The notes under the pieces were generated by a model that did no database searches, had not been told where the DNA came from, and was given only the letters and a program-made list of their open reading frames with translations. From Taibaiella chishuiensis (lineage in GTDB: Bacteria; Bacteroidota; Bacteroidia; Chitinophagales; Chitinophagaceae): a stretch of 64,000 nt of DNA. The stretch is taken from positions 1 to 64,000 of the forward strand of contig NZ_PYGD01000009.1 in the NCBI RefSeq assembly GCF_003014535.1, given 5' to 3'. Positions 36,401-44,658 of the stretch are shown here, in pieces. The first letter of the stretch is position 1, and each line of letters starts with the position of its first letter. Position numbers and translations under genes: made by a program.

Positions 36401-36898
36401 GAAACCGATACGTTCGGCTTCGGCAATTACCTGGTCCGAGTTGCCAAGCTCGATCATACCGTCTTCGATCACCGGTACCTGTACGGAACGGGCTATTTTC
36501 TTAGCCGCGATCTTATCGCCCAGCTGTTCCATAACCTCGGGTGTGGGTCCGATAAAGATGATACCTTCCTCGCGGCAACGGCGCGCAAACTGTACATTTT
36601 CGCTCAGGAACCCGTAACCCGGGTGGATAGCGTCTATCCGGTTATCTTTTGCCGTTTTGATAATGGCTTCGATGTCCAGGTACGGTTTCAGCGGTTCTTC
36701 TTCGCTGCCGATCAGGTAGGCTTCGTCGGCCTTGTACCGGTGCAGGGAATACCGGTCTTCATACGTGTAAATGGCAATGGTACGGATACGCATTTCTGAT
36801 GCGGCACGGAGGATACGGATCGCAATTTCGCCCCTGTTGGCAACCATAAGTCTTTTGATTGCATTGGGCCCGCCTGTTGCGAGGGTGTCGGTATGCAT
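33431..36898 (-). CDS. pyc: Pyruvate carboxylase
   Basis: This single-chain biotin enzyme of 1155 residues makes oxaloacetate from pyruvate, bicarbonate and ATP. The biotin carboxylase domain is at about 13-460 (MVANRGEIAIRILRA, AAAGGGGRGMRVV, EVNPRIQVEHTVTEE). The carboxyltransferase domain starts near 545 (FTDTTYRDAHQSLVATR) with metal-site LHTHDTAG. The C-terminal biotinyl domain has EAMKMES, the biotin Lys being about residue 1121. Length matches the normal 1150-residue enzyme. The gene appears monocistronic and anaplerotic. Confidence 0.97.
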   Translation of the reverse strand: MHTDTLATGGPNAIKRLMVANRGEIAIRILRAASEMRIRTIAIYTYEDRYSLHRYKADEAYLIGSEEEPLKPYLDIEAIIKTAKDNRIDAIHPGYGFLSENVQFARRCREEGIIFIGPTPEVMEQLGDKIAAKKIARSVQVPVIEDGMIELGNSDQVIAEAERIGFPIILKAAAGGGGRGMRVVRQKEDLIASFTEAHNEAQKAFGDGTIFIEKFIDQPKHIEVQLLADNHGHVVHLFERDCSVQRRFQKVVEIAPAPNLSHKVKQAVYDYALKIAKAVNYNNAGTVEFLVDRADNVYFIEVNPRIQVEHTVTEEVTGIDIVRSQILIAQGVPLSDPNIFIQNQDDVKLNGFAIQCRITTEDPENGFKPDYGTLITYRNAGGFGIRLDEGSAYSGMKISPFFDSMIVKVTASGRTLAGAAQRLNRSLREFRVRGVTTNIRFLENVISHEQFRKGLCTVNFIDTNPELFAFDRPKDRATRLLKYLANIKINGHTDVKHFDAGRKFRTPEIPSFNSFADHPKGTKDKLTELGPQQFMQWLKAEKPVLFTDTTYRDAHQSLVATRVRSRDILAVAEGYAYNHPELFSMEVWGGATFDVALRFLHEDPWTRLKDIRKAMPNVLLQMLFRGFNAVGYSAYPRNVIHQFIEKSWECGVDIFRIFDSLNNIESMLPGIEHVVKHTGGIAQPSICYTGDVLRKDNNKYNLQYYTDLAKRLEDTGAHMLAIKDMAGLLKPNAATVLIQALKEAVDMPIALHTHDTAGTQIATYLNAVNAGIDTIDCSLASFSGTTAQPNLNSLVALLEGHERERKSNLHSLNAYSNYWEAVREYYYPFESDLKSATAEVYDNEIPGGQYSNLRQQADAIGLGGQLSTIKTNYAVVNQLFGDIVKVTPSSKVVGDMALFMTANGLSAADVLDEKQNHSFPASVVGFFRGELGVPYGGFPEKLKQIVLRNEPPAGDTNAQLLPDIDLDEAVKAFDAKYPGSSFLDFLSYQMFPKVYDEYYNHLNEFGEVGNIPTPAFFYPMKNNEELLIELGKGKTIHVRLIYVSDADESGMRTVSFELNGYNRTIKVKDKSVASVKPQHKKVSDSTKETGAPLQGKLSVVLVKEGDEVKAGSALFVIEAMKMESTVSASKDGKVKKVHILAGTMVDQNDVVIEME

Positions 36899-37033
36899 GA
36901 GGTATAATTTTTTGATGGGTGTATAAATTGATTAAACAGTTTGCTTTTATACCCAAAAAGCGGTGCAATGTACAGCAATAATCTAAAAATAAAAGAATAG
37001 GAAAGTTAAAAAGAGATAACTTATGAAAAGCGG

Positions 37034-37525
37034 CTACCAGAGCGTAGGCTGGCCGTATTTACCGGAGCCTTCGAGCCTGAGGAGGAATTCTTTGCGCCAG
37101 AGTCCGCCGGCATAACCGGTAAGGTTGCCATTGGCGCCGATTACCCGGTGGCAGGGGATCAGGATAGCAATGGGATTTTGGCCATTGGCGGTACCTACCG
37201 CCCTTACGCTTAGCGGGTTATTGAGCCGGCGGGCGATATCGGAGTAGCTGGTTGTTTTACCAAAGGGGATTTGGAGCAGTTCCTGCCAGACCTGTTGCTG
37301 GAACTGGGTTCCGGGTGGTGTAAGGGGCAGGTCGAAGCTGCGCCTGCCGGCGTGAAAGTATTCGTCGAGCTGTTGGATCGCCGCAGTAACCAGGCTGTTC
37401 GTCGCCGGCGCCGTATCGCCGGGCTGACCGGCTCCGTCGTCGATAAACAGTACGGAATGCAGACCGGAGTTGTCTGCCCTTACCTGTATGGCACCCAATG
37501 GCGAAATATAACAGGCGGTATACAT
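37034..37525 (-). CDS. ogt: Methylated-DNA-protein-cysteine methyltransferase
   Basis: This 163-residue suicide DNA-repair protein removes O6-alkyl groups from guanine. The active-site motif PCHRVIG is near residue 128, preceded by the helix-turn-helix part GKTTSYSDIARRLNNP and RAVGTANGQNPIAI. The family end GYAGGLWRKEFLLRLEG is present. There is no Ada-type N-terminal regulator domain. It lies 54 bp after trxB on the same strand, with a hairpin between. Confidence 0.95.
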   Translation of the reverse strand: MYTACYISPLGAIQVRADNSGLHSVLFIDDGAGQPGDTAPATNSLVTAAIQQLDEYFHAGRRSFDLPLTPPGTQFQQQVWQELLQIPFGKTTSYSDIARRLNNPLSVRAVGTANGQNPIAILIPCHRVIGANGNLTGYAGGLWRKEFLLRLEGSGKYGQPTLW

Positions 37526-37538
37526 AGGGATATGAAAA

Positions 37539-37565
37539 GGCCCGGGAGCCGTAAGGTCCCGGGCC
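37539..37565 (-). terminator. Hairpin between trxB and ogt
   Basis: A perfect 9-bp GC stem GGCCCGGGA/TCCCGGGCC is followed by CTTTTC on the minus strand. The T-run is short, so termination may be partial. Confidence 0.6.
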
Positions 37566-37579
37566 GGTATAGGTTTAGG

Positions 37580-38551
37580 TTAGGCTACAGTTGGCTCCTG
37601 CAGGGCAGCCTGGTGCTCCAGGGCGCCCAGGTAGCGTTCTGCATCGAGCGCTGCCATACAACCGCTGCCGGCTGCGGTTACAGCCTGGCGATAAATTTTA
37701 TCCTGTACGTCGCCGCAGGCAAACACGCCTTCGATATTGGTACGGGAAGTACCGGGGATCGTAACGATATATTCCTGCTCGTCGAGCGTGATGTAGTCTT
37801 TAAACAGGCCGGAATTGGGCTGGTGGCCGATGGCCACGAAGAAAGCACTCAATGGGATGGTGGTCTCCTCGCCGCTCTGATTGTCTTTTATTTTTACACC
37901 TTCTACTTTTTTATCCCCCAATACCTCAAGGGTTTCGCTGTTCCAGTATACCTGGATGTTCGACGTTTTTAATACGCGGTCCTGCATTACTTTAGAAGCG
38001 CGCATTTCGTCGCGGCGTACGATCATGTGTACTTTGGTACAAAGCTTAGCCAGGTACAGGGCCTCTTCGCAAGCGGTATCGCCGGCGCCTACGATCGCTA
38101 CTTCTTTATCTTTAAAGAAGAAACCATCACATACGGCACAGGCCGAGACGCCATAACCGTTAAGACGCTGCTCGGACTCGATGCCTAGCCATTTGGCCGA
38201 TGCACCGGTAGCAATGATTACGGAATCCGCTTCGATCCATTTTTCTTCATCCACTTCCACTTTAAACGGGCGCTGCGAAAAATCTACTTTAGACGCCATA
38301 CCCCAACGGAGATCGGTACCCATACGACGGGCCTGGGCCTCGAAGTCTTTCATCATCTGCGGACCCATAATACCTTCGGGATAACCGGGATAGTTCTCCA
38401 CATCGGTAGTAATGGTCAGCTGGCCACCCGGCTGCAGACCTGAATAAAGTACAGGTTTCAGACCCGCACGGGCTGCATAGATAGCCGCAGTGTATCCTGC
38501 CGGTCCTGAACCAATAATAAGGCAATGAATTCTTTCTGTTCCTTCTGACAT
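37580..38551 (-). CDS. trxB: Thioredoxin-disulfide reductase
   Basis: This 323-residue NADPH-dependent flavoenzyme keeps thioredoxin reduced. FAD site: IGSGPAGYTAAIYAARAG near residue 12. Redox-active pair: CAVCDG near 139. NADPH motif: VGAGDTACEEALYLA near 155. C-terminal FAD motif: GVFACGDVQDKIYRQAVTAA. All key residues are in place. Its likely electron acceptors include the periplasmic-system thioredoxins of this organism, although none is directly adjacent. Confidence 0.96.
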   Translation of the reverse strand: MSEGTERIHCLIIGSGPAGYTAAIYAARAGLKPVLYSGLQPGGQLTITTDVENYPGYPEGIMGPQMMKDFEAQARRMGTDLRWGMASKVDFSQRPFKVEVDEEKWIEADSVIIATGASAKWLGIESEQRLNGYGVSACAVCDGFFFKDKEVAIVGAGDTACEEALYLAKLCTKVHMIVRRDEMRASKVMQDRVLKTSNIQVYWNSETLEVLGDKKVEGVKIKDNQSGEETTIPLSAFFVAIGHQPNSGLFKDYITLDEQEYIVTIPGTSRTNIEGVFACGDVQDKIYRQAVTAAGSGCMAALDAERYLGALEHQAALQEPTVA

Positions 38552-38679
38552 TTTTATAACTCGTTTTAAATATTTTATGCTTGAAATAACAAGCGAAAAT
38601 AATGTATTTTTTTGTTGTTTCCCGGTCTCCGGCCATAGTTACTTTCAATACAGGCTTACCGGTTGGTGGCAGCAGGGGG

Positions 38680-39579
38680 TTAACGGATCACGATGGTGCT
38701 GGTACTCACACCGTAGCCGGCCCATACGCCCAGGGCGCCGCCCGATATATTGCTGGTAACCGCAACGGGAGTCGTAAAGGGATTGCCGGTAGAACCGTAG
38801 GAAAACTCCAGGGTACGCCAGAAATCGAATACGCCCTTGTCGATCGCGCTCCATTTTACGGTTACGGTATCGCCTGCGTAAAAATAGCCGAAAGTTTCGC
38901 GGTTTATCGTGTCCATTTTGTTAAAACCGGCGTCGATCTGTACCTGGATGCGGGTACCGTTGATAATCACATCGTCGTATACGGAATAATAGGGCGGCAG
39001 GTAGGCCTCGCTGTTCTTCCGGGTATAATAACGGATCCTGTTGCCCAGGGTGTCCGGGTCGGTATAACTGCCGAAAAGCTGTCGCATACCCGGGAAATCA
39101 GGGCTTTGCTTGTCGGGCGGCGGCAGCTCGGACCAAAGCGAATCCAGTGGTTTTACGCGGGGGATAAAAGTACTGGAGGTATAGGTCTTCCCATTTACTT
39201 CGATCTTCAGGTCGTAGTTTTTGCCTGCCTCGCCGGTAAAATTACGGGCTGCAAAGTCGCCGGTATCTACCGAATAGACATAAAAGCTGACGCCGTTATT
39301 ATCGTAGGAGTATTCTTTCAGGGTAAAAGAGCGGTTGCCTTCGCTCACGGTAATTACCGCATCGTGCAGGAAGGCATTGCCCAGGGTGCTGAAGTCCACC
39401 CTGGAGAAGAAGCCGATGCTTTTGGATAAGAGCACATAGGGCGGCAACCCGCTTTCGATGGTGCCTTCGACCACTACTTTTTCTGCACTGGGTCCCAGGT
39501 CGAAATTAACCTCTTTCTCGCAGGCGCTGAGGCCGGCAAGTGCAATAAGACCCACTGCAACAAAAAGCTTTTTGATCAT
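38680..39579 (-). CDS. DUF4249 lipoprotein
   Basis: The 299-residue protein has a lipoprotein signal peptide with lipobox LSAC (Cys near residue 20), and so is anchored in an outer or inner membrane. The body fits DUF4249 (KVVVEGTIESGLPPYVLLSKS, then FTGEAGKNYDLKIEVNGKTY). Members often accompany TonB receptors in Bacteroidota, but here the neighbours are rlmB (15 bp from the stop of that gene) and trxB. Function is unknown. Confidence 0.88.
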   Translation of the reverse strand: MIKKLFVAVGLIALAGLSACEKEVNFDLGPSAEKVVVEGTIESGLPPYVLLSKSIGFFSRVDFSTLGNAFLHDAVITVSEGNRSFTLKEYSYDNNGVSFYVYSVDTGDFAARNFTGEAGKNYDLKIEVNGKTYTSSTFIPRVKPLDSLWSELPPPDKQSPDFPGMRQLFGSYTDPDTLGNRIRYYTRKNSEAYLPPYYSVYDDVIINGTRIQVQIDAGFNKMDTINRETFGYFYAGDTVTVKWSAIDKGVFDFWRTLEFSYGSTGNPFTTPVAVTSNISGGALGVWAGYGVSTSTIVIR

Positions 39580-39594
39580 CAGGACGCGCAGAGG

Positions 39595-40362
39595 CTATCC
39601 CCTCTGCCGGTTTACTTCGTATAAAATGATACCGGCTGCTACCGATACATTCAGCGAATCAAATTTACCGGACATTGGGATACGGACCAAATCATCGGCC
39701 TGTTTTAATATGAAATCGCTTACGCCCTTGTCTTCGGCCCCCATTACGATAGCCAGGGGATAGCTGAGGTCGGCGGTGGCAATAGTCTCGCTGCCCTTCA
39801 GTGCCGTAGCCAGGATGCGGATGCCGTTCATACGCAGGATGTCGACGGCCTGCTCTACTGATGCAATGCGGCATACAGGCAGGTGCTCGAGCGCGCCGGC
39901 AGAGGCTTTAATACCTTCTTCGGTAATGGCTGCATTGTTGGATGAGGGCACAATAAGCGCATGAGCGCCGTAACATAAGGCCGAACGTGCAATAGCACCC
40001 AGGTTGCGGGTGTCGGTAATGCCGTCCAGCAGGATCATCAATGGCGTCTCTCCTTTATCTACTACCATGCTGATCACATCCTGCAGCGGCTGGTACTCGA
40101 TCAGTCCGGCAATGGCCACAACGCCCTGGTGGTTGGCCTGGGTAAAGCGGGTCAGCTTCTCCTGCGGCACCAGGCTTACGGCAATATTGCGTTCCCTCGC
40201 TATTTTTTTGATACTGTTGATCTCATCGCCGGTAGCGGTTTGCAGCAGGAATATCTTTTCGATGTTCTGTGCTTGTTGCAGGGCTTCCAGCAAAGGTTTG
40301 CGCCCGATAATGAGGCGGTTTTTAGGAACAGAAGGGCGGGACTTTCGGAATGAAGGATTCAA
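39595..40362 (-). CDS. rlmB: 23S rRNA 2'-O-methyltransferase RlmB (TrmH/SpoU family)
   Basis: This 255-residue SPOUT enzyme methylates a ribose in 23S rRNA (G2251 in E. coli). The substrate-binding N-terminal domain starts IIGRKPLLEALQQ. SPOUT motifs: LDGITDTRNLGAIARSA, LVIVMGAEDKGVS-type motif (YPLAIVMGAEDKG) and the knot strand DSLNVSVAAGIILYEV. The start is TTG (40360-40362): the frame upstream has no ATG or GTG before a stop. It may be read together with the DUF4249 gene, which begins 15 bp later. Confidence 0.93.
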   Translation of the reverse strand: MNPSFRKSRPSVPKNRLIIGRKPLLEALQQAQNIEKIFLLQTATGDEINSIKKIARERNIAVSLVPQEKLTRFTQANHQGVVAIAGLIEYQPLQDVISMVVDKGETPLMILLDGITDTRNLGAIARSALCYGAHALIVPSSNNAAITEEGIKASAGALEHLPVCRIASVEQAVDILRMNGIRILATALKGSETIATADLSYPLAIVMGAEDKGVSDFILKQADDLVRIPMSGKFDSLNVSVAAGIILYEVNRQRG

Positions 40363-40396
40363 TGGACGGAAATTTGTACGTTAGACCTGTAATAAA

Positions 40397-40427
40397 CAGG
40401 AACATGGAGGAGGCCTCCATGTTCCTG
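40397..40427 (-). terminator. Strong hairpin between the thioredoxin gene and rlmB
   Basis: A perfect 14-bp stem (40397-40410 with 40414-40427) closes an AGG loop and is followed by TTTATT on the minus strand. A -7 element (TAACTTTG on the minus strand, 40433-40440) sits directly upstream, so an rlmB transcript from that promoter would begin with this hairpin. Confidence 0.75.
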
Positions 40428-40432
40428 TGCTG

Positions 40433-40440
40433 CAAAGTTA
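40433..40440 (-). promoter_or_regulatory. Putative -7 element upstream of rlmB
   Basis: The minus strand reads TAACTTTG, a TAnnTTTG match. It lies 71 bp from the TTG start of rlmB, with the 14-bp hairpin between. Confidence 0.45.
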
Positions 40441-40489
40441 ACTTAAATTACCTTGTCCGCCTGCATGGGCGGTGCCCTTAAAGAGTTGA

Positions 40490-40987
40490 TCAGTTTTTCA
40501 GCGTTTTGCCGGCCACCGCGTCTGGGCTCCATTGGGTAAAGAATTCGGCGATTTTTGCCGGGCTATGGCCTTTCCCTTCTTCGAGGTAGGCCGAGCTTTG
40601 GGTATGGATGCGTTTGCCCTGTTCATCCAGGATCACGAACACCGGGAAGCCGAAACGCTGCGGATAACCCAGCTCCTTCCAGATCGCATCTTTACTGTTT
40701 TTCTGCTCGTAGTTTACGTATACCATCACGTAGTTGTCCTTTTGCAGGCGGCTTAGGGTATCGTTAGCCGCTACCGTATGGTGAAACCGGGTGCACCAGA
40801 TACACCAGTTACCGCCAACCTGCAGCATCACATACTTGTGTTCTTTGGCTGCCTGTTGTACTGCCTTTTTGATATCCGCACGGGCATCCGCATTAGGGTC
40901 GTACAGTTTAGGTCCTGCTTGTTTATCCTGGGCAAAGCCCAGCATCGCGGGCAGTACCAGTAATATACTGAAGAGTATTTTTTTCAT
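40490..40987 (-). CDS. Periplasmic thioredoxin-like protein
   Basis: The 165-residue protein has a signal peptide (MKKILFSILLVLPAMLGFAQ) and a thioredoxin fold with active site GGNWCIWCTRF (Cys about 62 and 65) and the cis-Pro loop as RFGFPVFVILDEQG. CIWC resembles the CxWC form of DUF255/thioredoxin-like proteins rather than CGPC. It probably reduces or isomerises disulfides of exported proteins. It ends in a strong hairpin. Confidence 0.88.
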   Translation of the reverse strand: MKKILFSILLVLPAMLGFAQDKQAGPKLYDPNADARADIKKAVQQAAKEHKYVMLQVGGNWCIWCTRFHHTVAANDTLSRLQKDNYVMVYVNYEQKNSKDAIWKELGYPQRFGFPVFVILDEQGKRIHTQSSAYLEEGKGHSPAKIAEFFTQWSPDAVAGKTLKN

Positions 40988-41065
40988 AGTACGAAGGTAA
41001 ACCAGCTAATGCTAAAATAAACATAAGGCGTTGCGGCCCCGGCATCGAGTTTGCTTATCGCTGTA

Positions 41066-43345
41066 TTACCTGGCCCTGCTCCGGCTAGGTTGTAAGAAGG
41101 TATAGCGCAAGCCGGCAAAGAGCCGCGTACCCTGCAATGAGGCGTAGTTATATTCCGTATCGAAGGTATAACCTTTGGGGTTATTTACCGGGTCGTTCAC
41201 ATATTTGTCGAAGGGGTCGAAGGCGCGCATAAACACATCTTTCGGGATAAAATTGAAAAGGTTTTTAACGCCCCCGTATACCTCGATGCCGCCGGGCAGC
41301 TTCTGGGTCAGCTGTATATTGGCAATGCAGAATGCGGGGGAGTATTCGGGGCGGTAGTCTTCCGGTTGTAGCGGCAGGCGCATGGGGCCGTTGAACTGCC
41401 CGGTAAAGTCGGCTGTGCAGCCGAAGGGCAGGGTATAACTTATCGCGAAGTTGCCCGACCATCTGGGTGCAAACAACTGGTTGCTCCTTTTCAGGGTACC
41501 GGTATGGTGCTCATCATTCATCTGGAACACATCCATAAAAGTAACCCCGGCCATTACCTGCAGCGGAATGCTGAAGGTCATAGTCGTATTGAGCGATACG
41601 CCGCGGGAGATCGCATGGCCCGAAAGGTTGTCGTAAATGATCTTATTAGGATCGGTATTGTAGTCGCCGATGATCTTATTGGTAAAATAGCTGTAGAAGC
41701 CGGTGGCATCGATATTGATAAAATTAGCGCCTATAGGTACCTGCCATACATAGTTCAGGTTGGCGTTGTAAGACTTCTCGGGTTTCAGATCGCTAAGGAT
41801 CTCTACCTTGCGCGAGCCGGTAAGCGCGGCATGGTCTTCGGTAAAAAGGTTAACCACCCGGAAGCCCGTGCCAAAGCTGCCTCTCAGCGTGTGCCTGTTA
41901 TCGGGCGACCATTTATACGCCACGCGCGGCGAGTGGATATTGCCGTGGTACCGGTCGTAATCGTAGCGGTAGCCCGCAAGCAGTTTATGATGATTATTAA
42001 TGCGCCATTCATCCTGGATGTAGATGCCGGGCAACGGTTTGCGGTCGGGTGCATTGAGCCCGTCGGCGGTGGCGGTACCGGGGGTATTATCGTCGTAATA
42101 GGTATAGCGGAACGAAGAGCCGAGCAACAGGTTATGACCGCCCCACTGTTTATCCCAGTACACCTGTGCAAAGGCAACGCGTTGTACCGCCTGGTACGAG
42201 GTAGTGCCGTAGTAAGAATCCTGGTTATGATCGTTGAGCGAGAACTGCAGCATGATCTTCTCGGCTACCGGTAGCTGGTACTGGCCGATCAGTTCCCATC
42301 TTTTGGTATAAATGCTTTCGCCGTATACCTGGTCGCCGCCGCGGAAGCTTTTATTCCAGCCCATTTGGCCACCCCAGCGATCTTCGTACACATAACGCGC
42401 CGCAAGGCTGGCTACCCGGTTCAGTTTACGGTTAAAATTCCATTTGTTGAACACCGATACGCGGTTCTGGAGCGCTACATCGGTAAAGCCATCGCCGTTT
42501 TTATCAAAGGGTTTCTGGTAGTTAAAGTAATTGATGCCCAAAAGGGCCTGGGCCTGTTTGCCTACATTGGCTTTCAGCGAAAGGTCGGCATTGTACTCCT
42601 GCCAGGAGGTAGCCATCAGGTCGGCGCTGACAACCGGCGCTGTTGCCGGGTTTTTCGTAATCACGTTAATGATGCCGCCCATGGCTTCGCTGCCATAAAG
42701 TGCTGCAGCAGGCCCCTTTACCACTTCGAGCCGCTCTACGATGCTGTTGGGAATGCCACTCAGGCCGTATACCGTCGATAACGAACTTACAATGGGCATG
42801 CCGTCGATCAGTACCATGGTATAAGGCCCTTCCATCCCGTTGATATGGATATCGCCCGTGTTACACACGTTGCAGTTCAACTGGGGCCGTACGCCATTGA
42901 TCATGCCTACGGCTTCGAATAGCGATGGGCTGGGGTTCTTCTTAAAAAACTTCGGGGTAAATACTTCGACCGGTATAGGACTTTCGGTGCGGCTTACACT
43001 GCGCAGGGTGCCGGTTACCACCACCTCGTCGACCTGCAGCACCGGTTTCAGCATAATGGTCAACTCTTCCGTATTACTAACCTGTATGGTATCGGGTTGG
43101 TAGCCCAGGAGGCTTACCAGCAGCCGGGGCCGGGACAGGCTGTCGGGCAGGCTTAGGCGGAAGCGGCCCTGCTCATCGGTGTGTACCGCATAATCTGCTG
43201 CAGGTATGGCCACGGTTACATAAGACAGGGTTTCGCGGCTGCGGGCATCTTTAACCTGGCCGCTAATGCTGCGGCTTTGGGCCTGCGATATTGCAGGTTG
43301 CAACAATAAAGTATAGAAGAGTAGAAAGTAAACTAGTTTATTCAT
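41066..43345 (-). CDS. TonB-dependent outer-membrane receptor, probably metal-related
   Basis: The protein has 759 residues. Signal peptide about 1-22. A carboxypeptidase-regulatory-like domain at about 25-105 (ISGQVKDARSRETLSYV). Plug at about 115-230 with VDEVVVTGT and KGPAAALYGSEAMGGIINVIT. A 22-strand barrel to the end, finishing GLRYTF plus a short basic tail. The plug carries an unusual NCNVCNTGDIHINGMEG motif with two Cys that could bind metal. It starts 73 bp after the COG0523 GTPase gene, and a 16-bp palindrome lies between. Zinc or another transition metal is the inferred substrate, from context. Confidence 0.9.
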   Translation of the reverse strand: MNKLVYFLLFYTLLLQPAISQAQSRSISGQVKDARSRETLSYVTVAIPAADYAVHTDEQGRFRLSLPDSLSRPRLLVSLLGYQPDTIQVSNTEELTIMLKPVLQVDEVVVTGTLRSVSRTESPIPVEVFTPKFFKKNPSPSLFEAVGMINGVRPQLNCNVCNTGDIHINGMEGPYTMVLIDGMPIVSSLSTVYGLSGIPNSIVERLEVVKGPAAALYGSEAMGGIINVITKNPATAPVVSADLMATSWQEYNADLSLKANVGKQAQALLGINYFNYQKPFDKNGDGFTDVALQNRVSVFNKWNFNRKLNRVASLAARYVYEDRWGGQMGWNKSFRGGDQVYGESIYTKRWELIGQYQLPVAEKIMLQFSLNDHNQDSYYGTTSYQAVQRVAFAQVYWDKQWGGHNLLLGSSFRYTYYDDNTPGTATADGLNAPDRKPLPGIYIQDEWRINNHHKLLAGYRYDYDRYHGNIHSPRVAYKWSPDNRHTLRGSFGTGFRVVNLFTEDHAALTGSRKVEILSDLKPEKSYNANLNYVWQVPIGANFINIDATGFYSYFTNKIIGDYNTDPNKIIYDNLSGHAISRGVSLNTTMTFSIPLQVMAGVTFMDVFQMNDEHHTGTLKRSNQLFAPRWSGNFAISYTLPFGCTADFTGQFNGPMRLPLQPEDYRPEYSPAFCIANIQLTQKLPGGIEVYGGVKNLFNFIPKDVFMRAFDPFDKYVNDPVNNPKGYTFDTEYNYASLQGTRLFAGLRYTFLQPSRSRAR

Positions 43346-43379
43346 CTTAATTTTTATTTTGTTTGCAAAGAAACAATAA

Positions 43380-43395
43380 TTTAGATTAATCTAAA
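43380..43395. promoter_or_regulatory. 16-bp palindromic operator candidate before the TonB receptor
   Basis: TTTAGATTAATCTAAA is a perfect palindrome 35 bp before the receptor ATG. Its shape is close to DtxR/MntR-type boxes (TTTAG...CTAAA), but the regulator is not identified. It differs from the TGCAACA boxes further upstream. Confidence 0.55.
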
Positions 43396-43418
43396 AATAA
43401 ATTTTGGTAAACTAATTA

Positions 43419-44636
43419 CTATTCCAGCTCAGCGGGAAAAGGATCCTCCCAGATATGATGCGGCTGTAACAGGTGCAGCTCCCCGGGTTGCAACAGGCAG
43501 GCTTCCAGTTCGGTCATGATCTGGTCCGTATCCGGGTGCTGGCCGATAAATACCAGTTCGTTGCGCCGGTCGCCCCATTGTTTGTGCCAGCGGCTTTCTA
43601 TATCGGTTTGGTATTCGCGGAAACCCGGGTGGCGGTGGCGCTCGGCAAAAGGCATGCTGCTCCACCATACCCCGGCGTGGGTAACCCGCAGCGAACCGCC
43701 CGCCTGCGAAAAACTGATGGCTATACCCGGCCGCGAAGCAAGCCAGAACAGGCCTTTGGCCCTGATCAGCGAAACAGGGTAATCGTGGTTCAGGTATTGC
43801 CAAAGTCGTAAGGGGTGGAAGGGGCGCGGGTCGCTGAACACGAACGACCGGATCCCGTAGGCTTCGGTCTCGGGCTGGTGCTCCTGTTCCAGTTCCTGTT
43901 GCCAGGCCGCGGTGGCGGCCGCTTCGCCGGCATCGAACAGGCCGGTATGGATCACTTCCGGCAGATTTACCCGGCCAAAACTGCTGGTCAGTATACGCGC
44001 CTCCGGGTTGAGTTTTTGTAACATGCTGCGCAGCAGGCTCACCGTATCGGCAGGTACCAGGTCGGTCTTATTGAGCAGGATCACGTTGGCAAACTCTACC
44101 TGTTCGGTCAGGAGGTTTACGATGGGACGGGCATCGGCATCGTTGCCGGCCGGTGCACGATCGGCAATCAGGTCGGTGCTGCCGAAGTCGCGTATAAAAT
44201 TATAACAGTCTACAACGGTTACCATGGTGTCGATATAGCTGAAACGGCCCAGGTCGATACCGCTGGTTTCGTCGATATAGCTAAAGGTTTGCGCCACGGG
44301 TACGGGTTCGCTGATACCGGTGCTTTCGATAATCAGGTAATCGAAGCGGCCCTCGCGAGCCAGTTGTTCCACGGCTACTACCAGGTCGGCGCGCAGGGTA
44401 CAGCAGATGCAGCCGTTGCTTAAGGTTACCAGCTGCTCTTCCGTATGCGACAATACGTCCTGGGCTTCAATAAACTGTGCGTCGATGTTTACCTCGCTCA
44501 TATCATTAACGATCACGGCTACTTTCAGCCCCTCTTTATTGTGCAGGATATGATTGAGCAGGGTGGTCTTGCCGCTGCCCAGAAAGCCGGATAATATGGT
44601 TGCAGGTAATTTTTTAAGTGGTCTGAAATCGGACAT
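43419..44636 (-). CDS. COG0523 (CobW/ZigA-type) GTPase, putative metallochaperone
   Basis: This 405-residue G3E-family GTPase is of the kind that delivers zinc or other metals to target enzymes. P-loop: GFLGSGKTTLLNHIL (about 17-31). Metal motif: NGCICCTLR, the CxCC signature, near residue 75. Base recognition: NKTDL near 190. The C-terminal CobW_C domain includes RPFHPLRLW and ends with a His-containing region. The position directly behind two Fur-family-like palindromes and before a TonB receptor fits the zinc-starvation subgroup. The metal itself is inference. Confidence 0.9.
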   Translation of the reverse strand: MSDFRPLKKLPATILSGFLGSGKTTLLNHILHNKEGLKVAVIVNDMSEVNIDAQFIEAQDVLSHTEEQLVTLSNGCICCTLRADLVVAVEQLAREGRFDYLIIESTGISEPVPVAQTFSYIDETSGIDLGRFSYIDTMVTVVDCYNFIRDFGSTDLIADRAPAGNDADARPIVNLLTEQVEFANVILLNKTDLVPADTVSLLRSMLQKLNPEARILTSSFGRVNLPEVIHTGLFDAGEAAATAAWQQELEQEHQPETEAYGIRSFVFSDPRPFHPLRLWQYLNHDYPVSLIRAKGLFWLASRPGIAISFSQAGGSLRVTHAGVWWSSMPFAERHRHPGFREYQTDIESRWHKQWGDRRNELVFIGQHPDTDQIMTELEACLLQPGELHLLQPHHIWEDPFPAELE

Positions 44637-44658
44637 GATTTTTTAGGGAATAAATGGG

